From the NCBI GenBank assembly GCA_005884685.1, contig VBAH01000049.1, positions 62,001 to 126,000 of the forward strand: 64,000 nucleotides of DNA, given 5' to 3'. The notes under the pieces are model-generated. The model was not told where the DNA came from. It made no database searches and worked only from the letters and a program-made list of their open reading frames with translations. How positions within the stretch are numbered: position 1 is the first letter of the stretch; each line of letters begins with the position of its first letter. Below are positions 8,296-17,978 of this stretch, one piece after another. A program made the position numbers and the translations under genes. This stretch comes from Alphaproteobacteria bacterium (GTDB taxonomy: Bacteria > Pseudomonadota > Alphaproteobacteria > Rhizobiales > Xanthobacteraceae).

Positions 8296-9603
8296 CTACC
8301 CCACCAGCACGGCGATGCGGTGCATCGCATTCCCGCCGTAGCCCTGCGGATTCCAGAACCCCGCCTGATGCGGCTGCATCACGCCCTTGGAATCCGTCGC
8401 GCGCGTCCAGATTTCGAAGTAGCCGTCGCTCGGCAGCTTCACGGTCGCGGTCCAGCGCTGCCAGTCGTATTTGTTCTTCGGCTTGCTTAAGCCCGCCTTG
8501 TGCCAGGTCGCGCCGAAATCGGTCGACACATCCACCGCTTTCACGGTGAGATCGCCGGCCCATGCGGCGCCGCGCAGCTTCAGCTCCTTCGTGCCGGCGG
8601 AAAACTTCGCGCCGTTCGCCGGATTGGTGATGAGCGAGCGCACCGGCATCGATTCGAGAATGCGGAAGTTCTTCGGATCGCCCTTCTCTCCCGGCACCAT
8701 CGGCTTGATGGCGACGCGATAGGAGAACTCGGTCATGCCTGCGCCGTCGTGCTCCTTGTCGCGGATGTTGATGCGCGTGAGCCACTTCTGCGAGGCAGAG
8801 CCCGGCCAGCCCGGCACCACGAGGCGCACCGGCCCGCCGTGGATGTTCGGCAGCGGCTCGCCGTTCATGCCCCACACGATCATCGTGTACGGGTCCATCG
8901 CCTTCTCGATGCGCACGCCGCGCGACAGGCTCGGCTTGCTCGCGTCGCCGGAGAGATGCAGATCGGCCGCATAGTGCGCGGTGTATTTTGCGCTGGATTT
9001 CAGGCCGGCGGCCTTGAGCACGTCGGCGAGCGCGATGCCGGTCCATTCGGCGCAGCCCGCGCCGCCGTTGGTCCACTGGTTGCCGCGTGCCGGCGGCGAG
9101 AACGCCGAACGGCCGTTGCCGCCGCACTCGAGCACCATGCGCCGCGTCGCGATCCTGTATTTCGACTTCAACTCGCCGAGCGAGAGCTCCAGTCTGTTGT
9201 TGACCTCGCCGTCGATGACGATTTTCCAGGCCTCGGGGTCCTTCGCAGGCTCCGGGATCTGCCCGTTGTTGCGGATGTAGAATTTCTCCGTCGGCGTGGT
9301 GTCGTCGTCGAGCAGGCTCTCCGGCGTCTCGGCGACGAGCGGACGCTCGCCGAGCACGACCAGGCCCTCGTTCTTGCCGGGGTATTTCAAGTGCTGCGGC
9401 CCTTTCGCCGGCGCCGTGCCCTGCGCCGAGGCCGCCGGAACCAGTGTGTCGGAGAACGGCATGCCACTCCCGATAACCGCGCCGATCGCGGCCAGTCCGC
9501 TGCCGCCGAGAAATCCGCGCCGGCCGCGGTCGACCGATGCTACCGTCTGCGTGGCGCCGTCGCGAGACAAGTCCGCGCCCTGTCGTCCGGTTTCCTGCGC
9601 CAT
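8296..9603 (-). CDS. sorA: Tat-exported molybdopterin sulfite dehydrogenase (SorA / sulfite oxidase family)
   Basis: A 435-residue periplasmic enzyme oxidising sulfite to sulfate. The ATG of MAQETGRQ follows GGGAGAG. A twin-arginine motif RRGFLGG at about residues 28-34 precedes a hydrophobic stretch ending in AAASAQ-like residues, as expected for export with cofactor loaded. The sulfite-oxidase molybdopterin domain shows the Mo-ligand cysteine in LECGGNGRSAF (about residue 160), then WTNGGAGCAEWTG, PNIHGGPVRLVVPGW and a C-terminal dimerisation domain ending WNPQGYGGNAMHRI. No haem b5 domain is present, so electrons must leave through a separate partner, probably the downstream cytochrome c. 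Confidence 0.9.
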   Translation of the reverse strand: MAQETGRQGADLSRDGATQTVASVDRGRRGFLGGSGLAAIGAVIGSGMPFSDTLVPAASAQGTAPAKGPQHLKYPGKNEGLVVLGERPLVAETPESLLDDDTTPTEKFYIRNNGQIPEPAKDPEAWKIVIDGEVNNRLELSLGELKSKYRIATRRMVLECGGNGRSAFSPPARGNQWTNGGAGCAEWTGIALADVLKAAGLKSSAKYTAHYAADLHLSGDASKPSLSRGVRIEKAMDPYTMIVWGMNGEPLPNIHGGPVRLVVPGWPGSASQKWLTRINIRDKEHDGAGMTEFSYRVAIKPMVPGEKGDPKNFRILESMPVRSLITNPANGAKFSAGTKELKLRGAAWAGDLTVKAVDVSTDFGATWHKAGLSKPKNKYDWQRWTATVKLPSDGYFEIWTRATDSKGVMQPHQAGFWNPQGYGGNAMHRIAVLVG

Positions 9604-9752
9604 GAGTTTCTCTCCCTTGTGATCCGGCCTGCACGTTATGTTTTCGCCGAATTCCCGGCCGTTATGGAATAAATCTATCGGAGCGCCCGATGCGGTCAAT
9701 TGTCCCTGTTCCGCCGGGCGCCCCAGTCGCCCGATCAGCCAACGCTGCGCCT

Positions 9753-9922
9753 GTCATTCCGGGGCGCGCCCGAAAGCGCGTTCACGCGCGTCTGCGACGC
9801 GCTATGGGCGCGAGCCCGGAATCCATAACCACAAGTGTTTCGCCGTCGCTCGGTCTGCGTTTCATCTCAGCTTTCATGGTTATGGATTCCGGGCTCCTCG
9901 CTGCGCTCGGCCCCGGAATGAC
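9753..9922. repeat. Large inverted repeat (class D) flanked by a 15-bp direct repeat
   Basis: The outer arms are GTCATTCCGGGGC and GCCCCGGAATGAC, and the inner arms GAGCCCGGAATCCATAACCA and TGGTTATGGATTCCGGGCTC, so the whole can fold into a long cruciform-like hairpin. The 15-base sequence AGCCAACGCTGCGCC occurs once on each side (9737-9751 and 9933-9947), like a target-site duplication. Confidence 0.85.
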
Positions 9923-10375
9923 GGGCGGCCCTAGCCAACGCTGCGCCGCCCGGGTTGAGCGGGGGCGCCGGGTGCCCCTTGTCCGTTTTCCGCCTCCCCG
10001 GAGGGGAGCAGAGCGCCGACAGGCGCTGGTGCGGAAGCGCCGCACCCCGTGACCGTCCTCGCGGATAGGTCCATCTCCGGATCGCCGGAGATCACCGGCC
10101 AGTGACGTAGGCCGGCACGCCTCTCGACGCTCTGCGGCGGCGTCTTCCTTACGGCGCCGGGCCGCGCTTTCAGCAGCGCGCTTGACGCGCCGCCGTCAGC
10201 CAGCTCCTGGCAGGAGGCCGTTGTACCTCCGGGCGGAGCCTCGACGCCGCCCGGGTGCCCGGCTGACGAGGCCGGACGCGCGGGCGCCGCACCAGTCCGA
10301 GGCCCGGAATTGCCGGGCGCCGGCTGCCGGGTCCGCTTGGCCTGTTCTCCGGCCGCGCTTCCCGGCTTGCTCCAT
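9923..10375. other. Hairpin-rich gene-free segment, candidate structured RNA or element body
   Basis: No plausible coding frame. At least six short perfect stems are visible: CTCCCC/GGGGAG (9994-10008), AGCGCC/GGCGCT (10012-10027), GGTGCGG/CCGCACC (10028-10046), TCTCCGG/CCGGAGA with loop ATCG (10074-10091), CCGGGCGG/CCGCCCGG (10229-10254) and GCCCGG/CCGGGC (10302-10318). It ends where a duplicated segment begins. A structured non-coding RNA and a degenerate mobile-element body are both possible; the high GC also makes chance stems common. Confidence 0.35.
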
Positions 10376-10530
10376 CAAACCAGCGTCACCGGTTGACGCC
10401 CCTCGACGAGCAAGGCGTGCGCATTATCGGCAAGGATTTTCCGCGCGTGCGTAACTTTTTTTTGCGGCTGTCTCGTCTTGATCCGGGCGGCGCTGCGGCC
10501 GGCCGCTGTACGATGGTCCTAAAGGTGCAC
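10376..10530 (+). repeat. First copy of a duplicated ~140-base segment
   Basis: It is diverged from but alignable with the segment at 11.64-11.77 kb. Shared blocks in order are AAACCA.GGTCACC, CTCGACGAGCAAG, GCGTGCGTA followed by a T run, and ATGG followed by a CTAAAGG block. The second copy leads directly into the toxin-antitoxin genes; this copy leads into no toxin gene. Confidence 0.6.
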
Positions 10531-10583
10531 GGCGCGCATCCATGGGATGTTGCGTGCGGGTGGGGAAACTATCGGAGTTGCCC

Positions 10584-11063
10584 ATGACCATCCGCTCAAC
10601 TGTCGTTCTCCCTGGTTTACTGCTCGCGACGACGGCCCTGGCAGTCTTCCCGCTTGGTTCGGCTGATGCCCTCACGCGGCGCGAATGCGCCGCGAAATAC
10701 ATCGCTGCGCAGCAGGCCGGGACGGCCAAAGGAATGAAGCTGACCGACTTCCGCAAGGCCGAGTGCGGACCCGGTGCGACGGCAGCGACCACGGCCGCGC
10801 CGGCGTCGGAAACCAAACCGGACACAAAGGCCGACACCACGAAGCCGGCGATGTCGGCTCCGGCATCGGCGGCGACCGGCAGTGCGGTCTTCCCCAACGC
10901 CGTCGCGCCGAAATATTCCAGTGGGCCTGCCGGGAAGGGGCGGTTTCTGACCTGCCTCGACCAGTACAAGGCGAACAAGGCGAGCAACGCGAATGGCGGC
11001 CTGAACTGGATCCAGAAGGGCGGCGGCTATTACGGCGAGTGCAACAAGCGCCTGAAAGGCTAG
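10584..11063 (+). CDS. Small exported protein of unknown function
   Basis: A 159-residue protein with a Sec signal peptide (hydrophobic core LLLATTALAVFPL, cleavage around SADA-LT). The start ATG has CGGAG six bases upstream. The mature part opens with RRECAAKYIAAQQAGTAKG and a second cysteine (KAECG), has an Ala/Thr/Lys/Pro-rich linker of about 50 residues, and ends in a C-terminal block with two more cysteines (LTCLDQYK, GECNKRL). Four cysteines suggest two disulfides in the periplasm. The N-terminal Cys-Lys-Ala-rich block resembles PsiF-type repeats, but I cannot assign a family. Confidence 0.7.
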   Translation: MTIRSTVVLPGLLLATTALAVFPLGSADALTRRECAAKYIAAQQAGTAKGMKLTDFRKAECGPGATAATTAAPASETKPDTKADTTKPAMSAPASAATGSAVFPNAVAPKYSSGPAGKGRFLTCLDQYKANKASNANGGLNWIQKGGGYYGECNKRLKG

Positions 11064-11204
11064 GCCGCAAGCAGCCGGGGGCGACGGCGCGCCGTTGCGG
11101 GGCGCCGATGCCTCGTCCGCAATGATGGAACTTCGCGGTTCCCTCCCGCGTTTCCTGCCTGAGCGCCGAGAAGCCCCTCAGGCGCGCAACCGTGCGAGGG
11201 AAGC

Positions 11205-11543
11205 ATGTTCTCCAGGACACTGACGCTGGCGACGACGGCTTTGGCTATCAGCGCGCTCGCGGCCTACGCCCAATCGAGCTCCAATCCATCGATGCAGCCG
11301 AACCCCGGCGGCGCGCCCAAGGCCGAGACTCCGGCCCCGAACGCCAAGGCCAAGGCCGCCAAGAAGAAGGCCGACGACCCGAGCCAGAGCTCGAGCACGC
11401 CCAGCATGGCGCCGACGCCCGGCACCGCCACCGGCAAGATCGAGAACGAAGGCAAGAAGACCGCGAACGTGAAGGGGAAGAAAAAGCAGGCGACCCCCGC
11501 CAACAGCGACTCCAGCACACCGAGCATGGCGCCGACCAAGTAG
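11205..11543 (+). CDS. Small exported low-complexity protein with a three-fold PSM repeat
   Basis: 112 residues with a signal peptide (cleavage after AAYAQ). The rest is Ser/Pro/Lys-rich and likely disordered. A motif of the form SSxPSMxPxxG occurs three times (SSNPSMQPNPG, SSTPSMAPTPG, SSTPSMAPTK), separated by two lysine-rich stretches (AKAKAAKKKADD and VKGKKKQA). The ATG follows GGGA. A clear rho-independent terminator follows. The function is unknown; the basic spacers could bind the cell wall or a polyanion (inference). Confidence 0.7.
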   Translation: MFSRTLTLATTALAISALAAYAQSSSNPSMQPNPGGAPKAETPAPNAKAKAAKKKADDPSQSSSTPSMAPTPGTATGKIENEGKKTANVKGKKKQATPANSDSSTPSMAPTK

Positions 11544-11566
11544 GCCGGCCCGCATGTCGATCGGCG

Positions 11567-11597
11567 AACCCCGCAGCGATGCGGGGTTTTGCTTTTT
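11567..11597 (+). terminator. Rho-independent terminator
   Basis: The stem CCCCGC/GCGGGG with loop AGCGAT is followed by TTTTGCTTTTT. It lies 25 bases after the stop of the PSM-repeat protein gene. Confidence 0.85.
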
Positions 11598-11641
11598 GGC
11601 ACGAGCTTCATGCGGAAGAAGCCGCTCTCCGCCCGCTTGAG

Positions 11642-11774
11642 CAAACCAAGGTCACCAGCTGACACTCCTCGACGAGCAAGCGAGGTAGGTAAGCGCGGAT
11701 TTCGAGCGTGCGTATTTTTTGGGCTACGTCCTCCTCGACATCTGGGCGCCAATGGCGTACTAAAGGCGCGTGCC
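11642..11774 (+). repeat. Second copy of the duplicated segment, leader of the toxin-antitoxin genes
   Basis: It matches the segment at 10.38-10.53 kb in order (see that entry) and runs into the GTG start of the toxin frame. It probably holds the promoter and operator of the toxin-antitoxin pair, although no clear -35/-10 pair can be chosen by eye. Confidence 0.6.
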
Positions 11775-12101
11775 GGTAGCGCCGCTCACGGTCGCGGAGA
11801 CCCCGCTTTTCCTGCGGCAAGCAGCGAATGTTTGGGACGAAGCCGAGCATGAGGCATTCGTCTCCTTCATCGCGATGCATCCCGCGGCAGGAGACGTGAT
11901 CCCCGACACCGCGGCGTGCGCAAGGTGCGGTGGAGTCGGGCCGGCACCGGCAAGCGTGGCGGCGCACGCGTGATCTATTTCTATCACGATGCGGGCCGGC
12001 CGTTGTACTTGCTGATGGTGTACGCAAAGGCGCAGCAGGAGGACTTGGCCCCCGGCGAGAAACGCGCGGTGCGTGCCCTCGCTGCGGTACTCAAGGGATG
12101 A
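11770..12101 (+). pseudogene. RelE/HigB-type toxin gene broken by a one-base deletion
   Basis: The first frame (from GTG) gives the N-terminal half typical of these mRNA-interferase-like toxins, with TPLFLRQA and a MHPAAGDVIPDT segment matching the family's NPEAGDVIPGTGG. The conserved continuation VRKVRWSRAG, GKRGGARVIYFYHD and LYLLMVYAKAQQEDL lies in another frame beginning at about 11916. Restoring one G near 11911-11913 (ACC GGC GGC GTG) joins the two frames into a protein of about 110 residues of normal family length. The downstream antitoxin is intact. A sequencing error would produce the same picture. Confidence 0.8.
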
Positions 12102-12118
12102 CACGAAAAGGACCGACC

Positions 12119-12409
12119 ATGGGCAAGTTCGCCAACGAACTGATCGCAAGCCTGAAACAGGCGGCAGCGCATGCGCAGGGCCGCAGGGTGCCCGGCATGC
12201 GCGTCACCGCCGTCGAGATGCCCGACGTGAAGGCGATCCGGCGCTCGCTGCGCATGTCGCAGCAGCGCTTTGCCTCCACCTACCGCATACCGCTTCCCAC
12301 GCTGAAGAACTGGGAGCAGGGCCGGCGCTATCCCGACGCACCCGCGGCCGCCTATCTGCTCGCGATCAAGCGCAAGCCGCGCGAGATCATGGAGGCGGTC
12401 GCAGGCTAG
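12119..12409 (+). CDS. HigA-type XRE antitoxin / transcription regulator
   Basis: A 96-residue DNA-binding antitoxin. The C-terminal half is an XRE helix-turn-helix (AIRRSLRMSQQRFASTYRIP with LPTLKNWEQGRRYPD), in which the recognition helix and the NWEQG turn are typical of HigA-like proteins that follow RelE-type toxins. The N-terminal 40 residues are probably the toxin-binding part. The ATG has AGGA six bases upstream; an in-frame ATG seven codons earlier overlaps the toxin stop and is an alternative. With the toxin frameshifted it may persist only as an autoregulator. Confidence 0.85.
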   Translation: MGKFANELIASLKQAAAHAQGRRVPGMRVTAVEMPDVKAIRRSLRMSQQRFASTYRIPLPTLKNWEQGRRYPDAPAAAYLLAIKRKPREIMEAVAG

Positions 12410-12784
12410 GCGCTTGTAACGAAGTATCTCTGTCGCGCAGTTGCGCGCGTGCATGAAGAACTGAGAGCACGATCGCGCTAAAAGCGCGAGCCCGCTCTCG
12501 ACGTGGTGACACTCGGCCGCCAAGGCGACGGATTTTGTACGAAACTAAGGAGGAGCACCGGGTCGCGCCCGCCACGGCCTGCCAATAAAAAGCACCTGCT
12601 TTCTCATCTCATCACAGTCAAACGAAAGGCGACTTGTCGCCGCATACGCGGCGGGAAACTCTTATTCCGTAGGGCCATCGTGGAAGTAACGTAAGCGAAG
12701 GTTCAACGGTGACTGCTCGTTTGTCCGATGGTTGTTCCGCGCTGCGTTCTTCATATGCGCCGGACACAACAGGAGGCGTACATC
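12410..12784. other. Gene-free region between the antitoxin and a small exported protein
   Basis: No convincing gene. It holds a hairpin TCGCGCT/AGCGCGA at about 12473-12489 without a T run, a good but start-less ribosome-binding-like AAGGAGGAGC at about 12549, and a GCGGCGGGAAACTCTTATTC stretch. It probably contains the promoter and leader of the next gene. Confidence 0.4.
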
Positions 12785-13117
12785 ATGGCAGTAAAGAACC
12801 TCGTCCTCGCGGTTACTCTCGTCCTCGGACCCACCTCATTGGCTCTCGCCCAGGCGGACACACGGATCGGGCCAGCAGGCGTGCACCGGACCGCACAGGT
12901 CGGGCTGCAGCAGCGCCCGCTCGCCGGCGCCGCGATCGCCCGGCGGCCTTACGCGGCGGCGCGGATGTACCGGCGCGCTTACGGCCCGCTCGTCTCCGCG
13001 CCGGTCGGACTGTATGGAGGCTACGGAGCCTACCAGGGATATCAGAGCTATCCCGGCGTGAGTTACCAGGACAATCCGTTCGAGGAGCCCGAGACGCCGG
13101 GCAGCAGCGGCTACTAG
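12785..13117 (+). CDS. Small exported Tyr/Gly/Ala-rich protein
   Basis: 110 residues with a clear signal peptide (LVLAVTLVLGPTSLALAQ). AGGAGG lies about nine bases before the ATG. The mature protein is rich in Arg, Ala and Tyr, with a GLYGGYGAYQGYQSYPG segment and an acidic tail ending GSSGY. No catalytic motif is visible and the family is unknown. Such Tyr/Gly-rich exported proteins are frequent in this bacterial group and may be envelope-associated (inference). Confidence 0.7.
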   Translation: MAVKNLVLAVTLVLGPTSLALAQADTRIGPAGVHRTAQVGLQQRPLAGAAIARRPYAAARMYRRAYGPLVSAPVGLYGGYGAYQGYQSYPGVSYQDNPFEEPETPGSSGY

Positions 13118-13195
13118 CGTCCGCGTCCGCCCGCCGGAATCGGCACTCTCCTGTGTGTGCCGCTTCCGTGCGGGCGGTAGAGCGTTTGCCAAGCT

Positions 13196-13813
13196 TCAGC
13201 GTTTGAGAATGGCGAAGCCGAATTCCCGTCCCGTCCCTTGCGCGTAAGCGAGCTTGATCCAGCACATCGCCATCGGTTCGAGGTGGCGGCTCATCGCGAG
13301 CGGGCCGACGTCGACCGGCGCGAAGCCCAGCTCCGCGGCGAGCGTCATTACGGTTTGCTTCGCGGCTGCGTCGTCGCCTGCGACCGGCATCATCAGTTTG
13401 CCGCCCGGGTAGCGGCTGTCCGCCATGTTGTTCGCGCCGGTGGTGTTGAACGCCTTCACGACGCGCGCGCCCTGTGCGAGCCGCGCCACCGTCTCGCCGG
13501 CCGAATCCGAGAAACCGAGCGCGAGCGCGAGATCGGCGGTGAGCGGATTGGTGGCATCGATCACGATCCGGCCCGCGAGGGAGCCGAGCGCCCGCACGGT
13601 CGCCTCGATGCCGGTCCACGGCACCGCGAGCACGATCACCTCCGCCTCGCCGGCTGCGGCCTGCGGTGCGACCGCAAAGCCCTCGCGCTTGAGCTCCGCG
13701 GTCTTCGCGCCGGCAGGATCGCGTGCCGCGAACGTCACGCTGTGCCCGGCCTTCTTCCAGCCGGTGCCAAGCGCGCGCCCGACATTGCCTGAGCCGACGA
13801 TGGTGATGTTCAT
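13196..13813 (-). CDS. NADP-binding oxidoreductase, F420-dependent-NADP-reductase-like
   Basis: 205 residues, essentially a single Rossmann domain: ITIVGSGNVGRALG at the N-terminus, then AARDP as the NADPH-selective end of beta-2, then VIVLAVPW, VIDATNPL and a VKAFNTTGANNM segment. This is the family of NADPH-dependent F420 reductase-like and coenzyme-binding proteins; many members are predicted oxidoreductases without known substrate. The start is the ATG of MNITIVGSG with a weak upstream GGAAC. It is divergent from the Tat-exported coiled-coil gene, with a palindrome in the shared gap. Confidence 0.75.
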   Translation of the reverse strand: MNITIVGSGNVGRALGTGWKKAGHSVTFAARDPAGAKTAELKREGFAVAPQAAAGEAEVIVLAVPWTGIEATVRALGSLAGRIVIDATNPLTADLALALGFSDSAGETVARLAQGARVVKAFNTTGANNMADSRYPGGKLMMPVAGDDAAAKQTVMTLAAELGFAPVDVGPLAMSRHLEPMAMCWIKLAYAQGTGREFGFAILKR

Positions 13814-13874
13814 CGCTGAAGTTCCTATCCACTGGCCGCGCGCGACCCAGCTGCGAGGGTTCGACCGCCGCTTC

Positions 13875-13890
13875 CATGGAACCGAAGTTC
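13875..13890. promoter_or_regulatory. Possible operator palindrome TGGAAC-N4-GTTCCA
   Basis: A perfect six-base inverted repeat with a four-base spacer lies between two divergent genes. The half-site GAAGTTCC recurs at 13818-13825. Its size and position suit a dimeric regulator, but no regulator gene is adjacent. Confidence 0.35.
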
Positions 13891-13978
13891 CAAATTGACG
13901 CTGAGGCAAGCGCGACTAATATGACAACCTTAGCTATAACACGGCGTGTGCGCCGAACAGAGGTTCATTGGGGGGCCA

Positions 13979-15415
13979 ATGCGGCAATCGACGAACAGCC
14001 GTGCGGGCGCAAGCAGCGTGTCTCGCCGGACGCTGGTGAATGGCGGTCTGGCCCTCGCCGCAACGGCTCTCACGCCGTTTGCGGCGCGCGCGCAAAGCAT
14101 ACCCGGGCCGCTGGTCGATCCGGCAAAGGCTCTGATCGGAAAGATGAGCGAATCCCTGCTCGGCGATATTGCAGGCCCGTTCGTGAGCGGCCAGATTCTC
14201 GACTTCCTCGGGCTCGGCGGCGAGACGGAAAACTACGAGCGCTATTTCGCCGAGATCGAGAAAAAGCTCGACGACATCCAGGAGCATCTCGACGCCATCG
14301 ACACGCAAATTGGGACGTTGCGCGACAATGTCGAGCGGCTTACCAGTGATACGGCAGCGCTGAGCGAAAAGATCACCGACGTCACCACGCAACAGCTTCT
14401 CGGTACTTTTGCCTCGAAGGCCAACTTCATCTCCGAGAACTTCGCATCCTACCAGACGGCGGTTGCGGCGCTCGGGTCGTCGGACAAGGGCAGCCGCAGA
14501 GCGGGAGCCCGCCAGCTTTATGAGCTGTTCGGAGCCAACAATGCGCGGGCCATCAGCGTCGCGATGCGCGACATTCAGGATGCGTTCGTGCCGCGCGTCA
14601 GCGAACGCTCGGGGCTGCTGCACTATCAAGGCGAGTTGATCGTCGCGGCGATAACCGAATACGCCGCCGACAAAAACAACATGACAATACCAAAATACAA
14701 CGACATCACGCTGCCAGAGCAGCTGCATCTGCGCGAAATCCCCAACGACGGCGGTGTATGGGCGTTCGAAAACATCCACTCCGGTTCGCATCGCATTGCG
14801 CGTGAAAAGCTGGATGGTGTCGTCGCCGATACGATGCGCGCCTTCGTCAGCGCGCAGCTCCAAGGCATGGTGCTGCTCTCCTCGGCCTGGCTCGGCACCA
14901 TCAACGCGCCGCACCTGCGCGACCATATCGATCGCAACAAACGCATCCTCGCCGAGTTCGGCAAATTTCCCGCCAGCGTGGCGAAGCGGATCGATGATAC
15001 CGTCGCCGCCAATCTCAAGCGTTTCGGCAAGCCGCTCGGACCGCCGGTTGCGACGGCGGCCAACACGGTCTGGTCGATGTTCGGCGACGGTGACGATCCC
15101 AAGACGCCATGGCGCAGCCACAAGGGCAATCCGCTGTCGAACGAATACATCATGTGGCAGCGCTCGACGACGGCCGAATGGAAGGCCTGGAAGCTTGCGT
15201 CCGTGGACACGCTCGTGCTCGTCGAACGCCCGTGGCAATACGACAACTGCCGGACCGTGCAGGTGCATTACAAGCCGAGCACGAGTCCGCCGAAATGTGA
15301 CGGCTGCGGCGGGGAACTCACGTCAGTCCAGCTTCAAGGCCTCGGCAAGCGCAGCATTCCGCGCTTCGACAAGACGGTGCCGAAGAACCTCGCGTTCGTT
15401 CGGGTGTTTGTCTAG
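13979..15415 (+). CDS. Tat-exported protein with coiled coil, unknown function
   Basis: 478 residues. The twin-arginine motif SRRTLVNGG (about residues 14-22) and a hydrophobic stretch ending PFAARAQ indicate folded export. After it come a Gly/Leu-rich segment (GDIAGPFVSGQILDFLGLGG) and a heptad-like coiled coil of about 50 residues (roughly 85-140, from YFAEIEKKLDDIQEHLDAID). A long helical-looking middle follows, and the C-terminal domain has a CDGCGG dicysteine loop and an upstream Cys. The ATG follows GGGGGG; an upstream GTG is the alternative. No enzymatic motif is recognised. The hydrophobic segment plus long coiled coil resembles, in outline only, alpha-helical pore-forming proteins. 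It stands alone before the atp operon. Confidence 0.75.
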   Translation: MRQSTNSRAGASSVSRRTLVNGGLALAATALTPFAARAQSIPGPLVDPAKALIGKMSESLLGDIAGPFVSGQILDFLGLGGETENYERYFAEIEKKLDDIQEHLDAIDTQIGTLRDNVERLTSDTAALSEKITDVTTQQLLGTFASKANFISENFASYQTAVAALGSSDKGSRRAGARQLYELFGANNARAISVAMRDIQDAFVPRVSERSGLLHYQGELIVAAITEYAADKNNMTIPKYNDITLPEQLHLREIPNDGGVWAFENIHSGSHRIAREKLDGVVADTMRAFVSAQLQGMVLLSSAWLGTINAPHLRDHIDRNKRILAEFGKFPASVAKRIDDTVAANLKRFGKPLGPPVATAANTVWSMFGDGDDPKTPWRSHKGNPLSNEYIMWQRSTTAEWKAWKLASVDTLVLVERPWQYDNCRTVQVHYKPSTSPPKCDGCGGELTSVQLQGLGKRSIPRFDKTVPKNLAFVRVFV

Positions 15416-15741
15416 CGGCCCTCGAATGATCCGGCGGCGCGCTCAGCGCCTGACCGGCAAGAGCTGGCGGCCGAGACGAACCCGCGAGCCGCCCCATCAG
15501 CGCAAAGCACGACACGCGTCCCAGCCCCCATTTCGCCGACCTATCCCAACAGCCAATGTCGCGGCGCTGCGCGAAGGGTAATGTTGCACCGCTTCCTGCG
15601 CTGTGTTAGCAAACCCGCGATTTTCGCGGGCCAACGGACATTTCGGGAAGCCGCGGAGAAAAGTCCCTATCATTCCAAGGGCTTGGGTGCCGCTGGCGGC
15701 GCCTTCGGCCTCTTGGAACCGCAGAAAAAACAGGGCGCGGC
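15416..15741 (+). other. Leader region of the ATP synthase operon
   Basis: No gene is visible. It contains the probable atp promoter and, just after it, a hairpin CCCGCGA/TCGCGGG at about 15614-15629 in the presumed 5' leader. The upstream 160 bases hold nothing I recognise. Confidence 0.5.
15584..15612 (+). promoter_or_regulatory. Probable sigma-70-type promoter of atpHAGDC
   Basis: TTGCAC and TAGCAA are separated by 17 bases, about 130 bases ahead of atpH. It is the best -35/-10 pair in this leader. Confidence 0.5.
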
Positions 15742-17831
<2,090 letters not shown>

Positions 17832-17844
17832 TGGATATGATGAT

Positions 17845-17961
17845 GTCATCCCGGCCAAGCGAGCGGAGCGAGCGCGAGCCGGGATCCATCTACCCGCGCG
17901 CGCCGTCGGCGCTTGCTGATCTATGGATCCCGGCTCGGCGCTTCGCGCCGTCCGGGATGAC
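17845..17961. repeat. Inverted repeat (class D) inside the atp operon
   Basis: The outer arms are GTCATCCCGG and CCGGGATGAC, and the inner arms GAGCCGGGATCCAT and ATGGATCCCGGCTC. It fills the atpA-atpG gap almost completely. In a transcript it would form a stable stem between two genes of one operon. Confidence 0.85.
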
Positions 17962-17978
17962 AGTCTGAGAGCGGGTAG

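Noticed and set aside
9923-10375. Calling the hairpin-rich segment a known RNA class
   Set aside because: It does not resemble any riboswitch or named RNA that I can recognise by eye, so it is reported only as a candidate.
13946-13978. Longer start (GTG) for the Tat-exported protein
   Set aside because: It lacks a ribosome-binding sequence, while the ATG at 13979 has a G-rich stretch right before it and places the twin-arginine motif at a normal distance from the N-terminus.
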